DNA of 43,176 bases, taken from assembly GCA_016931115.1 (NCBI GenBank), contig JAFGFM010000091.1, forward strand, positions 1 through 43,176. Reading direction: 5' to 3'. Below, piece by piece: positions 8,813-17,591 of the stretch. A program made the translations under genes and the position numbers. How positions within the stretch are numbered: position 1 is the first letter of the stretch; each line of letters starts with the position of its first letter. This stretch comes from Deltaproteobacteria bacterium. Its GTDB lineage: Bacteria > Desulfobacterota > DSM-4660 > Desulfatiglandales > HGW-15. Below the pieces are notes generated by a model, which worked only from the letters and a program-made list of their open reading frames with translations, was not told the origin of the DNA and searched no databases.

Positions 8813-9838
8813 ATGCGTAGAATAAATGGAAACCACTCTAATAAAGAGCTAACAGGGTATATAGACAGATTCCCCTCAAGCAGGATCATGGTAATAGGGG
8901 ATATGATCCTTGATGAATATGTATGGGGTGATGTTGCCCGGATCTCACCAGAGGCACCTGTACCGGTTGTAGATGTAACCAGCGAAACAAAAAGACTCGG
9001 CGGGGCAACAAATGTGCTTAACAACATAAACTCGCTTGGAGGGAAATGCATTATCTGCGGTGTGGTTGGAAATGATGAATATGGAAGTCACCTCGTTGAC
9101 CGGATCAACGAACTTGGTATCAGCACCGAGGGTATTATTGTAGATAACAACAGGCAGACCAGCATCAAGACAAGGGTTGTTGCGAGAAACCAGCAGGTCG
9201 TAAGATATGACAGGGAGACAAAAAGGCCCATTGATCAAGCGATAATGAAAAGACTTCTCAGGTCAATAGAAGAAAATTTTAATGATATCGATGCAATTAT
9301 CATCTCTGATTATGGTAAAGGCGTTATCACATCTCGCATGATCAGCGCAATTAAAGAGATTGTGTCAGGATCAAGTGTAATTGTTACTGTTGATCCAAAA
9401 CCGGAAAACTTCAGCCATTACAAAGATGTTGATATTATTACACCCAATCATCATGAGGCCGCTACATTCTGCGGTTTTGCAATTAATGATGATGAATCCC
9501 TTACTCGTGCAGGTGAATACATACTTGATAAACTTAAATGCAGATCTGTGCTCATTACCCAGGGTAAAGATGGTATGACCCTTTTTGAGTCAGGCGAAGA
9601 GCCTTGCCATATCCCTACAGTTGCACAGAAGGTGTTTGATGTATCCGGTGCAGGTGACACCGTAATAAGCACATTATCACTGGGACTTGCCTCAGGCATG
9701 AACAGGATATCAGCTGCCCTTATCTCTAACTTTGCATCAGGCATAGTGGTAGGTGAGGTTGGCACATCAACAGTTACTGCAAGGCAGCTCAAGGAGGCCA
9801 TAAAAGGCCGTAAAAAACAAAGAGCGAATCACTTATGA
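8813..9838 (+). CDS. hldA: D-glycero-beta-D-manno-heptose-7-phosphate kinase (RfaE1-type)
   Basis: A 341-aa ribokinase/PfkB-family kinase. The N-terminal signature VIGDMILDEYVWGDVARISPEAP and GGATNVLNN (sugar site) are typical of the kinase half of HldE. The C-terminal anion-hole motif DVSGAGDTV carries the catalytic Asp. It phosphorylates heptose-7-phosphate at C1 in ADP-heptose synthesis for LPS inner core. The nucleotidyltransferase half of fused HldE is absent, so HldC would be encoded elsewhere. The Shine-Dalgarno before ATG 8813 is weak. Its stop overlaps the next start as ATGA. Confidence 0.9.
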   Translation: MRRINGNHSNKELTGYIDRFPSSRIMVIGDMILDEYVWGDVARISPEAPVPVVDVTSETKRLGGATNVLNNINSLGGKCIICGVVGNDEYGSHLVDRINELGISTEGIIVDNNRQTSIKTRVVARNQQVVRYDRETKRPIDQAIMKRLLRSIEENFNDIDAIIISDYGKGVITSRMISAIKEIVSGSSVIVTVDPKPENFSHYKDVDIITPNHHEAATFCGFAINDDESLTRAGEYILDKLKCRSVLITQGKDGMTLFESGEEPCHIPTVAQKVFDVSGAGDTVISTLSLGLASGMNRISAALISNFASGIVVGEVGTSTVTARQLKEAIKGRKKQRANHL

Positions 9839-10368
9839 GCACACCGAGAGAGTCAGACAGGGTAAAACTTATCGCAAGCCTCTTTTCATCTGAACAGGGG
9901 CTGATAGATCAGGTTATTGTTGAACTTAAAGAGACATTCGGGGCTGCTGATGTTATTACCCCCTGGCTTATGTTTGACCGCACAAGATACTATGAGAAAG
10001 AGATGGGCTGGCCACTGTACCGCCGGTTTGTCACATTCAGGGATCTGATACCACCTGAAGCCCTGGTAGATAAAAAATTGATCACAAACAGCATAGAGGA
10101 GAGGTATACAGAGAGCGGTAAAAGGCGGATAAACATAGACCCGGGTTATATCTGCCTTGAACGGCTCGTGCTTGCAACAGGCAAGAACTATACACACAGG
10201 ATATATCTTTCTAAAGGCATATACGCTGACCTTACCCTGGTCTTTAACAAGGGGACATTCAAGCCCCTTGAATGGTCATACAGGGATTATGCAGATGCAG
10301 AATCTATCGGGTTTTTTAATATTGAACGTGAAAAATACAAAAATCAGCTTAGAGGAATAGAAGGATAA
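9835..10368 (+). CDS. DUF4416 family protein
   Basis: A 177-aa protein I recognise as DUF4416, a family without assigned function that is common in Desulfobacterota and related phyla. Visible features are ITPWLMFDRTRYYEKEMG near residue 40, NIDPGYI near 100 and LEWSYRDYAD near 150. It has no signal peptide or membrane segment. It overlaps hldA by four bases (ATGA) and is followed two bases later by yicC, so it belongs to this operon. The coupling implies a housekeeping role but not a specific one. Confidence 0.8.
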   Translation: MSTPRESDRVKLIASLFSSEQGLIDQVIVELKETFGAADVITPWLMFDRTRYYEKEMGWPLYRRFVTFRDLIPPEALVDKKLITNSIEERYTESGKRRINIDPGYICLERLVLATGKNYTHRIYLSKGIYADLTLVFNKGTFKPLEWSYRDYADAESIGFFNIEREKYKNQLRGIEG

Positions 10369-10370
10369 TT

Positions 10371-11249
10371 ATGTTAAAAAGTATGACAGCCTATGGCAGA
10401 AGCGATTTTGAGCTTGGTAAAAACCTGCTTACTGCTGAGATAAAGACGCTAAACAACCGTTACAGGGATATTATTCTCAGGTTGCCCGCCGCTTTGCAGG
10501 GGCATGAAGAATTTATCAGGGCAGAGATATCTGAGAGGGTAAAAAGGGGCAGGATCGAGGTATCCATACAGTTAACTGCCAGTGATGAGACAACCTATAA
10601 CCTTGAACTAAACCGGCCCCTGCTTGATGCCTATAAAAACATATTCAATGAGATGAACAGGGAATTTGGCACAGATGAGAAGATCAAGCCTGAATTTTTT
10701 CTTCAGCTAAGGGATTCAATAATTCAGAAAACAGATGAGACTGACCCTGAAGAGTTGAAAAATGCCTTATCAAGGCTGCTCGGGCAGACACTTGATTCCC
10801 TTGAGACCATGAGGATAAATGAGGGGAATGCCCTTGCAGATGATCTTGATAAAAGGCTCGCCCTTATCAAAGGATATCTTGATAAGATAGAAGAGAGGGC
10901 GCCCAGCGTAGTCACCGAATACAAAGAAAAACTGAAAAGCCGGATAGAGGCAATATCGGACGAACTTGAGGTTGATGAGGCAAGGCTGGCTCAGGAGGTG
11001 GCCCTTTTTGCCGGGAGATGTGATATAACCGAAGAGATAGTGAGGGCAGGAAGCCACCTTGTGCAGTTTCATGCATACATGGAGATGGATGATTCGGTTG
11101 GCAGGAGACTCGATTTCCTGATACAGGAATTAAATCGCGAGATAAACACAATCAGTTCCAAGGCATCTGACAGCATCATTTCAACCAGCGCCGTTGAGGT
11201 AAAGGCTGAACTGGAAAAGATCAGAGAGCAGATACAAAACATAGAATAG
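10371..11249 (+). CDS. yicC: YicC family endoribonuclease
   Basis: A 292-aa protein with the YicC N-terminal start (LKSMTAYGRSD, TAEIKTLNNRYRDI) and C-terminal DUF1732 domain ending in the conserved RLDFLIQELNREINTISSKASD segment. Family length is about 290. YicC is an RNase affecting small-RNA turnover in E. coli. It is commonly adjacent to remA-gmk in Firmicutes and Desulfobacterota, as here. It starts two bases after the preceding stop. Confidence 0.93.
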   Translation: MLKSMTAYGRSDFELGKNLLTAEIKTLNNRYRDIILRLPAALQGHEEFIRAEISERVKRGRIEVSIQLTASDETTYNLELNRPLLDAYKNIFNEMNREFGTDEKIKPEFFLQLRDSIIQKTDETDPEELKNALSRLLGQTLDSLETMRINEGNALADDLDKRLALIKGYLDKIEERAPSVVTEYKEKLKSRIEAISDELEVDEARLAQEVALFAGRCDITEEIVRAGSHLVQFHAYMEMDDSVGRRLDFLIQELNREINTISSKASDSIISTSAVEVKAELEKIREQIQNIE

Positions 11250-11263
11250 AGGAGGGGTAAACA

Positions 11264-11548
11264 ATGACTCAGAAACTTGTCAATGTGGGTTTTGGCAATT
11301 CAGTAGTCTCAAGAAGGGTCGTGGCCATTATTTCACCAAATGCTGCGCCCATAAAACGGTTGAGGGATGAGGCCAAGGAGGATAGGAGGCTCATTGATGC
11401 AACTCAGGGAAGAAAGACAAGGTCTGTTATAATAACCGACAGCAATCATGTGATACTCTCTGCTATCCAGTCTGAGACCATTGCCCAGAGGTTCAGCCCT
11501 GACCTGATCCTGAGCAAGGAGGAGCTGGAGCCGGAAGAGGAGATATGA
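11264..11548 (+). CDS. remA: RemA-like (DUF370) protein
   Basis: A 94-aa protein of the DUF370/RemA family. It opens with [21 protein letters not shown] and contains the conserved [25 protein letters not shown]. In Bacillus, RemA is a DNA-binding regulator of matrix genes; here only family membership is shown. It has a strong ribosome binding site (GAGGAGG at 11250-11256). Its stop overlaps the gmk start (ATGA), the classic yicC-remA-gmk order. Confidence 0.9.
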   Translation: MTQKLVNVGFGNSVVSRRVVAIISPNAAPIKRLRDEAKEDRRLIDATQGRKTRSVIITDSNHVILSAIQSETIAQRFSPDLILSKEELEPEEEI

Positions 11549-12147
11549 AAGGCAGGATATTTGTAATCTCCGGCCCTTCAGGTGCGGGCAAATCTACCCT
11601 GATCAGGGGCGTAAGGGAAAGGATTGTAGAGATAGGATACTCTGTTTCTCATACAACCAGAAGATCCCGTGTTGGTGAAAGGGATGGAAAGGACTATTTT
11701 TTTGTCGATAAAGACAAATTCAGGGAGATGATCAATAACAACGCCTTTGTGGAGTGGGCGCAAGTTTATGGTGATTATTACGGGACATCTTATGGCGCCC
11801 TTACCGACAAGCTGAACGCCGGTCAGGATATCATCCTTGATATCGATATACAGGGTGCTAAAAATATTAAAGAGAAGATTGATGACTCTATCCTGATATT
11901 CATCCTGCCCCCTTCAAGGGAGATGCTTGAACAGCGTTTAAAGGAGAGGGCAACAGACAGCGCAGAGGCGCTTACTAAAAGAATCGCCCTTGCGGCTACT
12001 GAGCTAATTAACTGCCGGTGGTATGACTACCTGATCATTAACGATGACCTTGAAAAAGCCACAAAGGCGCTTGAGGCTGTAATCCTGGCAGACAGGTGTT
12101 CAAAGACCCGGATACTGTCAGATGTTGAAGCGAGATTATTCCTATAA
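11545..12147 (+). CDS. gmk: Guanylate kinase
   Basis: A 200-aa kinase converting GMP and ATP to GDP and ADP. The P-loop GPSGAGKST is at residues 8-16. The GMP-binding segment [20 protein letters not shown] follows, then [14 protein letters not shown] and the lid region [16 protein letters not shown]. The length is standard. It is cytoplasmic and essential, and translationally coupled to remA. Confidence 0.97.
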   Translation: MKGRIFVISGPSGAGKSTLIRGVRERIVEIGYSVSHTTRRSRVGERDGKDYFFVDKDKFREMINNNAFVEWAQVYGDYYGTSYGALTDKLNAGQDIILDIDIQGAKNIKEKIDDSILIFILPPSREMLEQRLKERATDSAEALTKRIALAATELINCRWYDYLIINDDLEKATKALEAVILADRCSKTRILSDVEARLFL

Positions 12148-12164
12148 TTAAGGCCGGAAAACCA

Positions 12165-12923
12165 ATGCAGACCAATAACCAAACCCAGTTCATCCCGGGG
12201 ATTCACAGTGTCAGGGAGGCTATCTTTAATAATAGAAGCAGTATCGCTGAGATATGGGTGGACAGAGGGAAATCATCACCAAGGATCAGGGAGATCATCG
12301 AACTCGCAGAAAGGCACAATATCCCTGTATTAGAAAAGGATAATGCAACCCTGGATATGGTTCTTCCGGGCACAAATCATCAGGGAATAGCAGCCCTCAC
12401 CGAGGGTTTTAATTATACCGAGCTAACAGAGCTGATAAATTCATCCAGCAGTTTAAAGGGGAAAAGACTCCTTCTTGCCATTGACCACATAACAGACGAA
12501 GGCAATCTCGGCGCGATCCTGAGGACAGCCGCCTTTTTCGGCGTGAACGGGGTCATCATACCAAAGGACCGTTCAGCAAGGATATCCGGAGCTGTAATGA
12601 AACGCTCTTCTGGCGGCCATGCCCATGTACCTGTATCAATGGTGGTCAACCTCGCCAGGGCCATTGAGATGGTTGATGAATCGGGTTTCTGGATTATCGG
12701 CACATCAGGCAACACAAATGAAACCATCTATAATTTCGCATTTACAGGGGACATCCTTCTTATACTTGGTAACGAAGAAAAGGGGATCAGCCCTGTTATC
12801 CTTAAACGCTGCCACCAGACACTGAACATCCCCTCAAGCGGAAAGATCAATGCATTGAATGTATCTGTAGCAGCAGGTGTGGTCATTTCAGAGATAATGA
12901 GACAAAGGCAAAATACCATATAA
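12165..12923 (+). CDS. rlmB: 23S rRNA 2'-O-ribose methyltransferase RlmB (SpoU/TrmH family)
   Basis: A 252-aa protein with an N-terminal substrate-binding domain (IPGIHSVREAI) and a SPOUT knot domain. The three SpoU motifs are DEGNLGAILRTAAFFGV, LILGNEEKGIS and IPSSGKINALNVSVAAGVV. It most likely methylates G2251 of 23S rRNA, but TrmH-like paralogs with other rRNA targets are not excluded by sequence. It is last in the operon and ends two bases from the convergent pspC stop, with no terminator between them. Confidence 0.9.
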   Translation: MQTNNQTQFIPGIHSVREAIFNNRSSIAEIWVDRGKSSPRIREIIELAERHNIPVLEKDNATLDMVLPGTNHQGIAALTEGFNYTELTELINSSSSLKGKRLLLAIDHITDEGNLGAILRTAAFFGVNGVIIPKDRSARISGAVMKRSSGGHAHVPVSMVVNLARAIEMVDESGFWIIGTSGNTNETIYNFAFTGDILLILGNEEKGISPVILKRCHQTLNIPSSGKINALNVSVAAGVVISEIMRQRQNTI

Positions 12924-12925
12924 CA

Positions 12926-13396
12926 TTACTGGTTACTGTTAAGCCTGCTCTCCCAATCAAATTCAGGGGTTGTAACAGCATGTTCCAACCTCTGGAGCCG
13001 CCTTTCAAGGCTGCTGTAACGCCTCTTTATGCGGTCAGTAGCCATATCCTTTGACCTTAGATAGCTGTCATAAAACTCCTGCTCATCCATGTTACTGATC
13101 GGCACAACAGGCTCAGGCTTCAGTAAAAATGCCAGCGCAAAATAGATTATCCCTGTTGGCCAGAACCCGGTAAAAATAAAGAGCAATATGGTAAAAAACC
13201 GCACCCAGAATACGGAAAGGTCAAAGTGTTCTGCTATACCGCGGCATACACCCATTATTGCGCCATTACGTGAACGGTACAACCCTCCACCAAGGATACT
13301 TGCAAAACGATCCCTTGAAAAACGTTCTTTATTGAATAATGAACCCATAAAAGCACCTCTCCCCTGATGATACCTTCTCCTGTTATATCCGGCCAT
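12926..13396 (-). CDS. pspC: PspC domain protein (phage shock protein C)
   Basis: A 156-aa protein. The PspC domain spans about 36-95 (GLYRSRNGAIMGVCRGIAEHFDLSVFWVRFF followed by a hydrophobic membrane segment ending PTGIIYFALAFLLKPEP). The C-terminal part holds a coiled coil (LERRLQRLEHAV). The basic N-terminal extension (YNRRRYHQGRG) is longer than in E. coli PspC. A frame exists from 13459, but ATG 13396 is chosen because GGAGAGGGAAGG lies just upstream. That gives a 14-base overlap with the pspB-like gene instead of 77. It should sense envelope stress at the inner membrane. Confidence 0.88.
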   Translation of the reverse strand: MAGYNRRRYHQGRGAFMGSLFNKERFSRDRFASILGGGLYRSRNGAIMGVCRGIAEHFDLSVFWVRFFTILLFIFTGFWPTGIIYFALAFLLKPEPVVPISNMDEQEFYDSYLRSKDMATDRIKRRYSSLERRLQRLEHAVTTPEFDWESRLNSNQ

Positions 13397-13652
13397 TGCC
13401 TTCCCTCTCCTTTCTTGCCCTTTCCCTTTCCATAAGAATGGTTTCAAGGGATTCAACACGTTCTTCCATCCTGGCGAGCCCCTGGTATATCTCCTGAATC
13501 ATCCTTGCCTCATCGGTATGGCCCTTCTGAACTGTTTTAGATGCACCACCCTTGAGCAACTTGACCATAATCACAATAGTGGTGCATATAAAAGCAAAAA
13601 ATATTAAAACAACTCCCAGAACAACAACTGCCTCAGCAATACCCATGCCCAT
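13383..13652 (-). CDS. PspB-like small membrane protein (copy 2)
   Basis: An 89-aa protein with one N-terminal membrane helix (about 6-32) and a C-terminal coiled coil (ARMEERVESLETILMERERARK), the layout of PspB. AAGGGGAG precedes ATG 13652. It lies between a similar gene and pspC in the phage-shock operon, so it is probably a partner of PspC in relaying membrane stress to PspA. It could be called generic PspB/LiaI-like; the coiled-coil end supports PspB. Confidence 0.8.
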   Translation of the reverse strand: MGMGIAEAVVVLGVVLIFFAFICTTIVIMVKLLKGGASKTVQKGHTDEARMIQEIYQGLARMEERVESLETILMERERARKEREGNGRI

Positions 13653-13686
13653 TACAAGCTCCCCTTCTAATCACTAAAATTAATTA

Positions 13687-13908
13687 TTACAGTGATGAAA
13701 ATTTTCTGTCTCTTTCATGCTCCAGGACTATTGTCTCAAGGTTTGACATGCGCTCTTCAAGCTTCTTGAGCCTTGCATCATAGCCTTTAAGCATTTCATC
13801 CGGTATATTTCTCTCTTTTGACTTCATCCATCTTTTAATGATATCACCGGCTATACCCAAAGCCACAATTACGATAATAAAACCGAATATACTGCCAAAG
13901 AATTGCAC
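13687..13908 (-). CDS. pspB: PspB-like small membrane protein (copy 1)
   Basis: A 73-aa protein with an N-terminal membrane helix (FFGSIFGFIIVIVALGIAGDII) and a C-terminal coiled coil (LKKLEERMSNLETIVLEHERDRK). The coiled coil is clearly related to the neighbouring 89-aa protein. GTG 13908 is preferred over a TTG six codons upstream because AAAGGAG sits eight bases before it. It is located between pspA and the second pspB-like gene. Two PspB-like genes in tandem is an unusual dosage. Confidence 0.75.
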   Translation of the reverse strand: MQFFGSIFGFIIVIVALGIAGDIIKRWMKSKERNIPDEMLKGYDARLKKLEERMSNLETIVLEHERDRKFSSL

Positions 13909-14011
13909 CTCTTTATCTCCTTTCAATTTCCAGTGATATCAATAACATTAAAAGACAATATACCTCAAATAAGTTTTTTTCAATAAAGACAGAACCATCA
14001 TCTTACAATAT

Positions 14012-14680
14012 CTATACTTCCTTTTGTGCCTTTGCATTCTTAAGGGCATTCAGCTCCTTTTCAATCTCATCATCAAGGCCAAGCTCCTCAAATTCCGTCT
14101 CAAGGGCACCGCTCTTTCCATAGTTTACAAGGTCAGCCTCTGCCTCTATGCGCTCGATCCGGTTTTCAAGGTCATCAAAGCGAAAGATTGCATCACTTGA
14201 TTCTACGCGTCTGATATCCTCCTGTGCCTTCCTCTTCCTGGTCGCATGGATGTGCCGCTGAATCAGCATCCTCTGTTTTTCCCTGGCAGAAGCAAGCTTA
14301 TCCTCAAGCTGGCGTATATCATTCTGGTATTCATCGATGAGGGCCTCATGCTCCTTGAGTTCAGCCTCAAGCGATGCAACCCTTTCAGCATACTTCTTTT
14401 TCTGGATGAGCGCCTCACGGGCAAGATCATCACGTCCTTTGCTTACGGCAAGGGGCGCCTTTTCTGCCCAGTAATCTACTCGACCCTTTACCTCTGATAT
14501 ATTCCTTTCAATCTTTTTACTGCCAGCCATGACACCGGCACAAGAGGCCTTGAGCTCCACCAGTGTGTCTTCCATTTCACGTATCATCAGTTTTATAAGT
14601 TTCTCCGGGTCCTCTGCCTTATCAAGCATCGCATTAATGTTAGAGTTCACAATATCCCTGAATCTTGTAAAAATTCCCAT
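14012..14680 (-). CDS. pspA: Phage shock protein A (PspA/IM30)
   Basis: A 222-aa protein, identical in length to E. coli PspA. The N-terminal amphipathic helix is MGIFTRFRDIVNSNINAMLDK, followed by PEKLIKLMIREMEDTL and a long coiled coil (about 30-185). PspA binds stressed membranes and inhibits PspF. The frame is open upstream to 14821, but ATG 14680 is the start: GAGGAGG is at 14686-14692 and the sigma-54 promoter lies at 14720-14736, inside the longer frame. Translation from 14821 would begin upstream of the transcript. Confidence 0.95.
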   Translation of the reverse strand: MGIFTRFRDIVNSNINAMLDKAEDPEKLIKLMIREMEDTLVELKASCAGVMAGSKKIERNISEVKGRVDYWAEKAPLAVSKGRDDLAREALIQKKKYAERVASLEAELKEHEALIDEYQNDIRQLEDKLASAREKQRMLIQRHIHATRKRKAQEDIRRVESSDAIFRFDDLENRIERIEAEADLVNYGKSGALETEFEELGLDDEIEKELNALKNAKAQKEV

Positions 14681-14719
14681 ATTAAATCCTCCTCGATTTA
14701 TGGTTTTGTCTTTATCTAG

Positions 14720-14736
14720 AGCATGATCCATGCCAA
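14720..14736 (-). promoter_or_regulatory. Sigma-54 (-24/-12) promoter of the psp operon
   Basis: Minus strand TGGCATGGATCATGCT matches the sigma-54 pattern TGGCAC-N5-TTGCW with the exact 10-base GG-to-GC spacing. Transcription should start about 12 bases downstream, leaving a leader of about 30 bases with the pspA ribosome binding site. The divergent pspF gene encodes the matching activator. An inverted repeat AAATATC-GTT-GATATTT (14751-14767) just upstream could be an activator or bending site, though it is closer than usual enhancers. Confidence 0.8.
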
Positions 14737-14782
14737 ACCCATAAAAAATTAAATATCGTTGATATTTCAATAAATTACCCGC

Positions 14783-14811
14783 TTGACAGCAGATCTGGCC
14801 AGTGGTAGTAT
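14783..14811 (+). promoter_or_regulatory. Candidate sigma-70 promoter of pspF
   Basis: TTGACA (14783-14788), 17 bases, TAGTAT (14806-14811), about 90 bases upstream of the chosen pspF start. It lies just upstream of the psp sigma-54 promoter on the other strand, so PspF bound here could autoregulate, as in enterobacteria (inference). Confidence 0.5.
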
Positions 14812-14900
14812 TCCCCACCAATTAGCAAATTAAACCATCAATTGGTTTTTTGCCTTTTTCAAAACCAGTTAACCGCATCATTATACTGAAAGGATTCATC

Positions 14901-15944
14901 ATGGTACTTGCCAGACAGAGGGTAGCAGGAAAACCACCAGTAAAAACCAATGAGGCACTTGGTCAATCTGAAAAATTCCTTGAGTTCCAGGAACTGCTCG
15001 CCAGGGTGGCACCCATTAACAGGCCTGTCCTGCTTCTTGGAGAAAGGGGCACAGGGAAGGAGCTTGCTGCATCAAGGCTGCACTATCTTTCAAAAAGGTG
15101 GCAGGGGCCTTTTATCGCCCTTAACTGCTCGGCCCTGAACCCTACACTTATTGAGTCTGAACTGTTTGGCTATGAAAAGGGGGCATTTACAGGCGCCAAT
15201 CAGCGCAGGTCTGGCAGGTTTGAGGCTGCTGATGGCGGCACCCTGTTTCTTGATGAAATAGGCACCATCCCCATGGAGGTTCAGGAGAAGATACTAAGGG
15301 TTGTTGAATACGGGCAGTTTGAAAGGGTTGGAGATTCCACAGCCATTGAGGTGGATGTAAGGATTATAGCCGCTACAAACGCTGATCTTGTACGCATGGT
15401 ATCACATGGTAAGTTCAAGAGGGACCTGCTGGACAGGCTCTCCTTTGAGGTGCTGTTCCTTCCCCCTTTAAGAGTGAGAAAGGAGGACATCATGCTCCTT
15501 GCCAATCACTTTGCATCAAGGATGTCCTATGAGCTGGAAAGAGAGGGCATCCCCAGATTCAGCTCAGCGGCGATTAAGGCCATTGAAAATTATGACTGGC
15601 CCGGAAATGTGAGGGAGCTGAAAAACCTTGTTGAAAGGGCTGTATACAGGTCCAGTTCCGCGGTGATCTCAGAGATAAACTTTGATCCCTTTTTATCACC
15701 ATATGTTGATGATGGGGATTATGAAGCTGAAGAGAAGAGGGAAGAACCTGCCAGAAAGTCCCCTGCATTTGATCTGTTTTCCGATAAGACCCTTCCTGAG
15801 GCGGTTAATGATCTTCAGATACAGCTGATAAATAATGCCCTTGTATACGCAAAACATAATCAGAAAATTGCTGCCAAGAAGCTGGGCATCACCTATCATC
15901 AATTCAGAGGGCTTTACCGGAAATTGCATGGGAGCATAGACTGA
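14901..15944 (+). CDS. pspF: Sigma-54-dependent activator PspF
   Basis: A 347-aa bacterial enhancer-binding protein with no N-terminal receiver domain. It has the AAA+ core directly (Walker [15 protein letters not shown] loop, Walker B TLFLDEIG, arginine-finger region) and a C-terminal Fis-type helix-turn-helix ([23 protein letters not shown]). The missing regulatory domain and divergence from pspA identify it as PspF, held inactive by PspA. The frame extends to TTG 14850, but ATG 14901 has AAAGGA at the right distance. An acidic linker ([13 protein letters not shown]) separates the AAA+ and DNA-binding parts. Confidence 0.92.
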   Translation: MVLARQRVAGKPPVKTNEALGQSEKFLEFQELLARVAPINRPVLLLGERGTGKELAASRLHYLSKRWQGPFIALNCSALNPTLIESELFGYEKGAFTGANQRRSGRFEAADGGTLFLDEIGTIPMEVQEKILRVVEYGQFERVGDSTAIEVDVRIIAATNADLVRMVSHGKFKRDLLDRLSFEVLFLPPLRVRKEDIMLLANHFASRMSYELEREGIPRFSSAAIKAIENYDWPGNVRELKNLVERAVYRSSSAVISEINFDPFLSPYVDDGDYEAEEKREEPARKSPAFDLFSDKTLPEAVNDLQIQLINNALVYAKHNQKIAAKKLGITYHQFRGLYRKLHGSID

Positions 15945-16045
15945 TATCAGTATTGACCTCGACCCACCCAGTGGCCTGACACAGTCGCACTCACCCATAT
16001 CCTGTTCTCTGTCCAGTAACCGGGCTGGTCAACTAATTTAAGAAC

Positions 16046-16525
16046 TCAAAAAGAGGCAAAGATATTAAAGAGGAGGTTACCGCCTTTATATTCCGGGCCG
16101 CCTATGTTTATACTGCTGTTGTTTCTAAGCTTGATTACTGTCTGCAAAATCCGGTTCCCGCCCCTTAATATCTCTATGTCAAGAACAGCCCTGTCTCCCT
16201 CAATACCCTTAGAAGAGATATTCATGGTGATCTGTTCAGGAAGCGAAACAACCCCTTTGCTGTTTAATGAAAGTGAAAGCCCCTTTTCACCTAAAAACTT
16301 ATAGGAAGAGTACCTGAAAAGGGATTGCAGCTCACGCACAATATCATTAAGACCAGGGTCCACAGAGTTGCCATTCTCTGAGGCAAGTATGGTCTTTACA
16401 GTAATCCTGATATTGGTGCTCGACCATGAAGATGAAGGGAGCAGCAACATGAGTGAAATGGTAAAGAGCAAGAAGGTAATAAGCAGAGGGGCACGATATC
16501 CAGTTTTGATTTTATCCATTTTCAT
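16046..16525 (-). CDS. Small secreted protein in an ECF sigma operon
   Basis: A 159-aa protein with an N-terminal signal (basic MKMDKIKTGYR, hydrophobic LLITFLLFTISLMLLL, then SSSWSS). The mature part is predicted beta-rich with no motif I recognise; no Cys and no lipobox. Its start overlaps the anti-sigma stop by 14 bases, so it is translated with it. It is likely a periplasmic sensor or output of the sigma/anti-sigma pair (inference from position only). Confidence 0.72.
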   Translation of the reverse strand: MKMDKIKTGYRAPLLITFLLFTISLMLLLPSSSWSSTNIRITVKTILASENGNSVDPGLNDIVRELQSLFRYSSYKFLGEKGLSLSLNSKGVVSLPEQITMNISSKGIEGDRAVLDIEILRGGNRILQTVIKLRNNSSINIGGPEYKGGNLLFNIFASF

Positions 16526-16985
16526 TAACCCATAAGATGGTTTGTTTTGTCTCTTGTGTCACAACTATCGTTAAAGAACCTGTCCCTGAAAGGGATGATA
16601 TTATAGCGCTTGGTCCGGCAGGCGCAGGGTTGTTCAGGAATACCAATGAGGCTAGGGCAATGGATAGAGCGACTCCCGCAGGTATAAATGTCCTTCTTGA
16701 AAAAGCCAGCTCTTTTAAACCCTGCAACCACTTACCCTTCTGCCTGATCCTGCTGATAACCCCTTCTACACTCTCCTGCCCTTGCAGCGAGGCCTCAGCA
16801 CTTAAAAAAGTATTCAGGCCAGAACCGATCTTACTATAAATATCAAGTCGTTTCCTGCATGATTCACAGGATTCAATATGTCTCTCCACAACAATAAGAT
16901 CATCCCCGTGGAGCTCATTATCCATGAACCGGCTTATCATTTCGGTGCCGCATATTATTTCACTGTTGGCCTTCACTTTCAACAC
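16512..16985 (-). CDS. Zinc-binding anti-sigma factor
   Basis: A 157-aa protein with an N-terminal ZAS-type zinc domain: SRFMDNEL followed by HIESCESC (His-x3-Cys-x2-Cys). A single membrane helix (about 98-117, AGVALSIALASLVFL) and a short periplasmic tail follow. It should hold the adjacent ECF sigma factor at the membrane. The frame starts at GTG 16985, overlapping the sigma gene by 26 bases; GTG 16976 is an alternative with AAAGGTG better spaced. The sigma-anti-sigma-secreted-protein order supports the call. Confidence 0.85.
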   Translation of the reverse strand: MLKVKANSEIICGTEMISRFMDNELHGDDLIVVERHIESCESCRKRLDIYSKIGSGLNTFLSAEASLQGQESVEGVISRIRQKGKWLQGLKELAFSRRTFIPAGVALSIALASLVFLNNPAPAGPSAIISSLSGTGSLTIVVTQETKQTILWVNENG

Positions 16986-17559
16986 CTTTGAGAGACTCCC
17001 TTAATTTTTCACGTGCATAAAATATCCTTGAACTTACAGTCCCTTTGTTGATCCCCATGAGCTCTCCTATCTCATCATAGGATAACCCCTCCACCTCCTT
17101 TAAAACCAGGATAGCCCTTGCCTTTTCAGGCAGGCTGTCAAGCCCTTTTTTAAGGAGATCCGAGGTCTGCCTGTTGCTCAGACTCTTTTCAGGTCCTGCC
17201 TCATCGGATACTAATTCAGGACCCCAACCATCCTCCTGATCAATGGACTGGTGCTGCCACCTGAAACGCCTTTTCCACTTTCTTACCCAGTTAAGGCTCT
17301 CATTTATCGTGATGCGCCGTAACCAGGTATAAAGGGATGATTCACCCTTGAATCTCTCTATGCCCATATAGGCCTTAAGGAAAACATCCTGAATAATATC
17401 AGTACTTTCCTCTGCATCAAGGGTTATCCCGTAGGCAACGTTTTTTAGTTTTGCCTGATAAAGAGAGACAAGCTTTTTATAGGCCTTTTCGTCCTGATTT
17501 TTAAGGTCTGATAAAAGCCTCTCTTCATCTGCATCGGCAATATTTGATTTATTAGACAC
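16960..17559 (-). CDS. ECF RNA polymerase sigma factor (RpoE-like)
   Basis: A 199-aa sigma factor with region 2 (DIIQDVFLKAYMGIERFKGESSLYTWLRRITIN) and region 4 (LDSLPEKARAILVLKEVEGLSYDEIGELMGINKGTVSSRIFYAREKL). It has only these two sigma regions, as in ECF sigmas. GTG 17559 is used; its ribosome binding site is poor. It lies 32 bases after argJ and may be read through from it as well as from its own promoter. The target regulon cannot be inferred. Confidence 0.92.
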   Translation of the reverse strand: MSNKSNIADADEERLLSDLKNQDEKAYKKLVSLYQAKLKNVAYGITLDAEESTDIIQDVFLKAYMGIERFKGESSLYTWLRRITINESLNWVRKWKRRFRWQHQSIDQEDGWGPELVSDEAGPEKSLSNRQTSDLLKKGLDSLPEKARAILVLKEVEGLSYDEIGELMGINKGTVSSRIFYAREKLRESLKGVESEGQQ

Positions 17560-17591
17560 CGCTTATAGCGAAAAAATTCAACAATTTATAA

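Noticed and set aside
12924-12946. Possible terminator between rlmB and pspC
   Set aside because: Only two bases separate the stops, and the short palindrome there has many mismatches and no T-run.
14681-14821. N-terminal extension of pspA to 14821
   Set aside because: It would begin upstream of the sigma-54 promoter at 14720-14736, lacks a ribosome binding site and makes the protein longer than the family.
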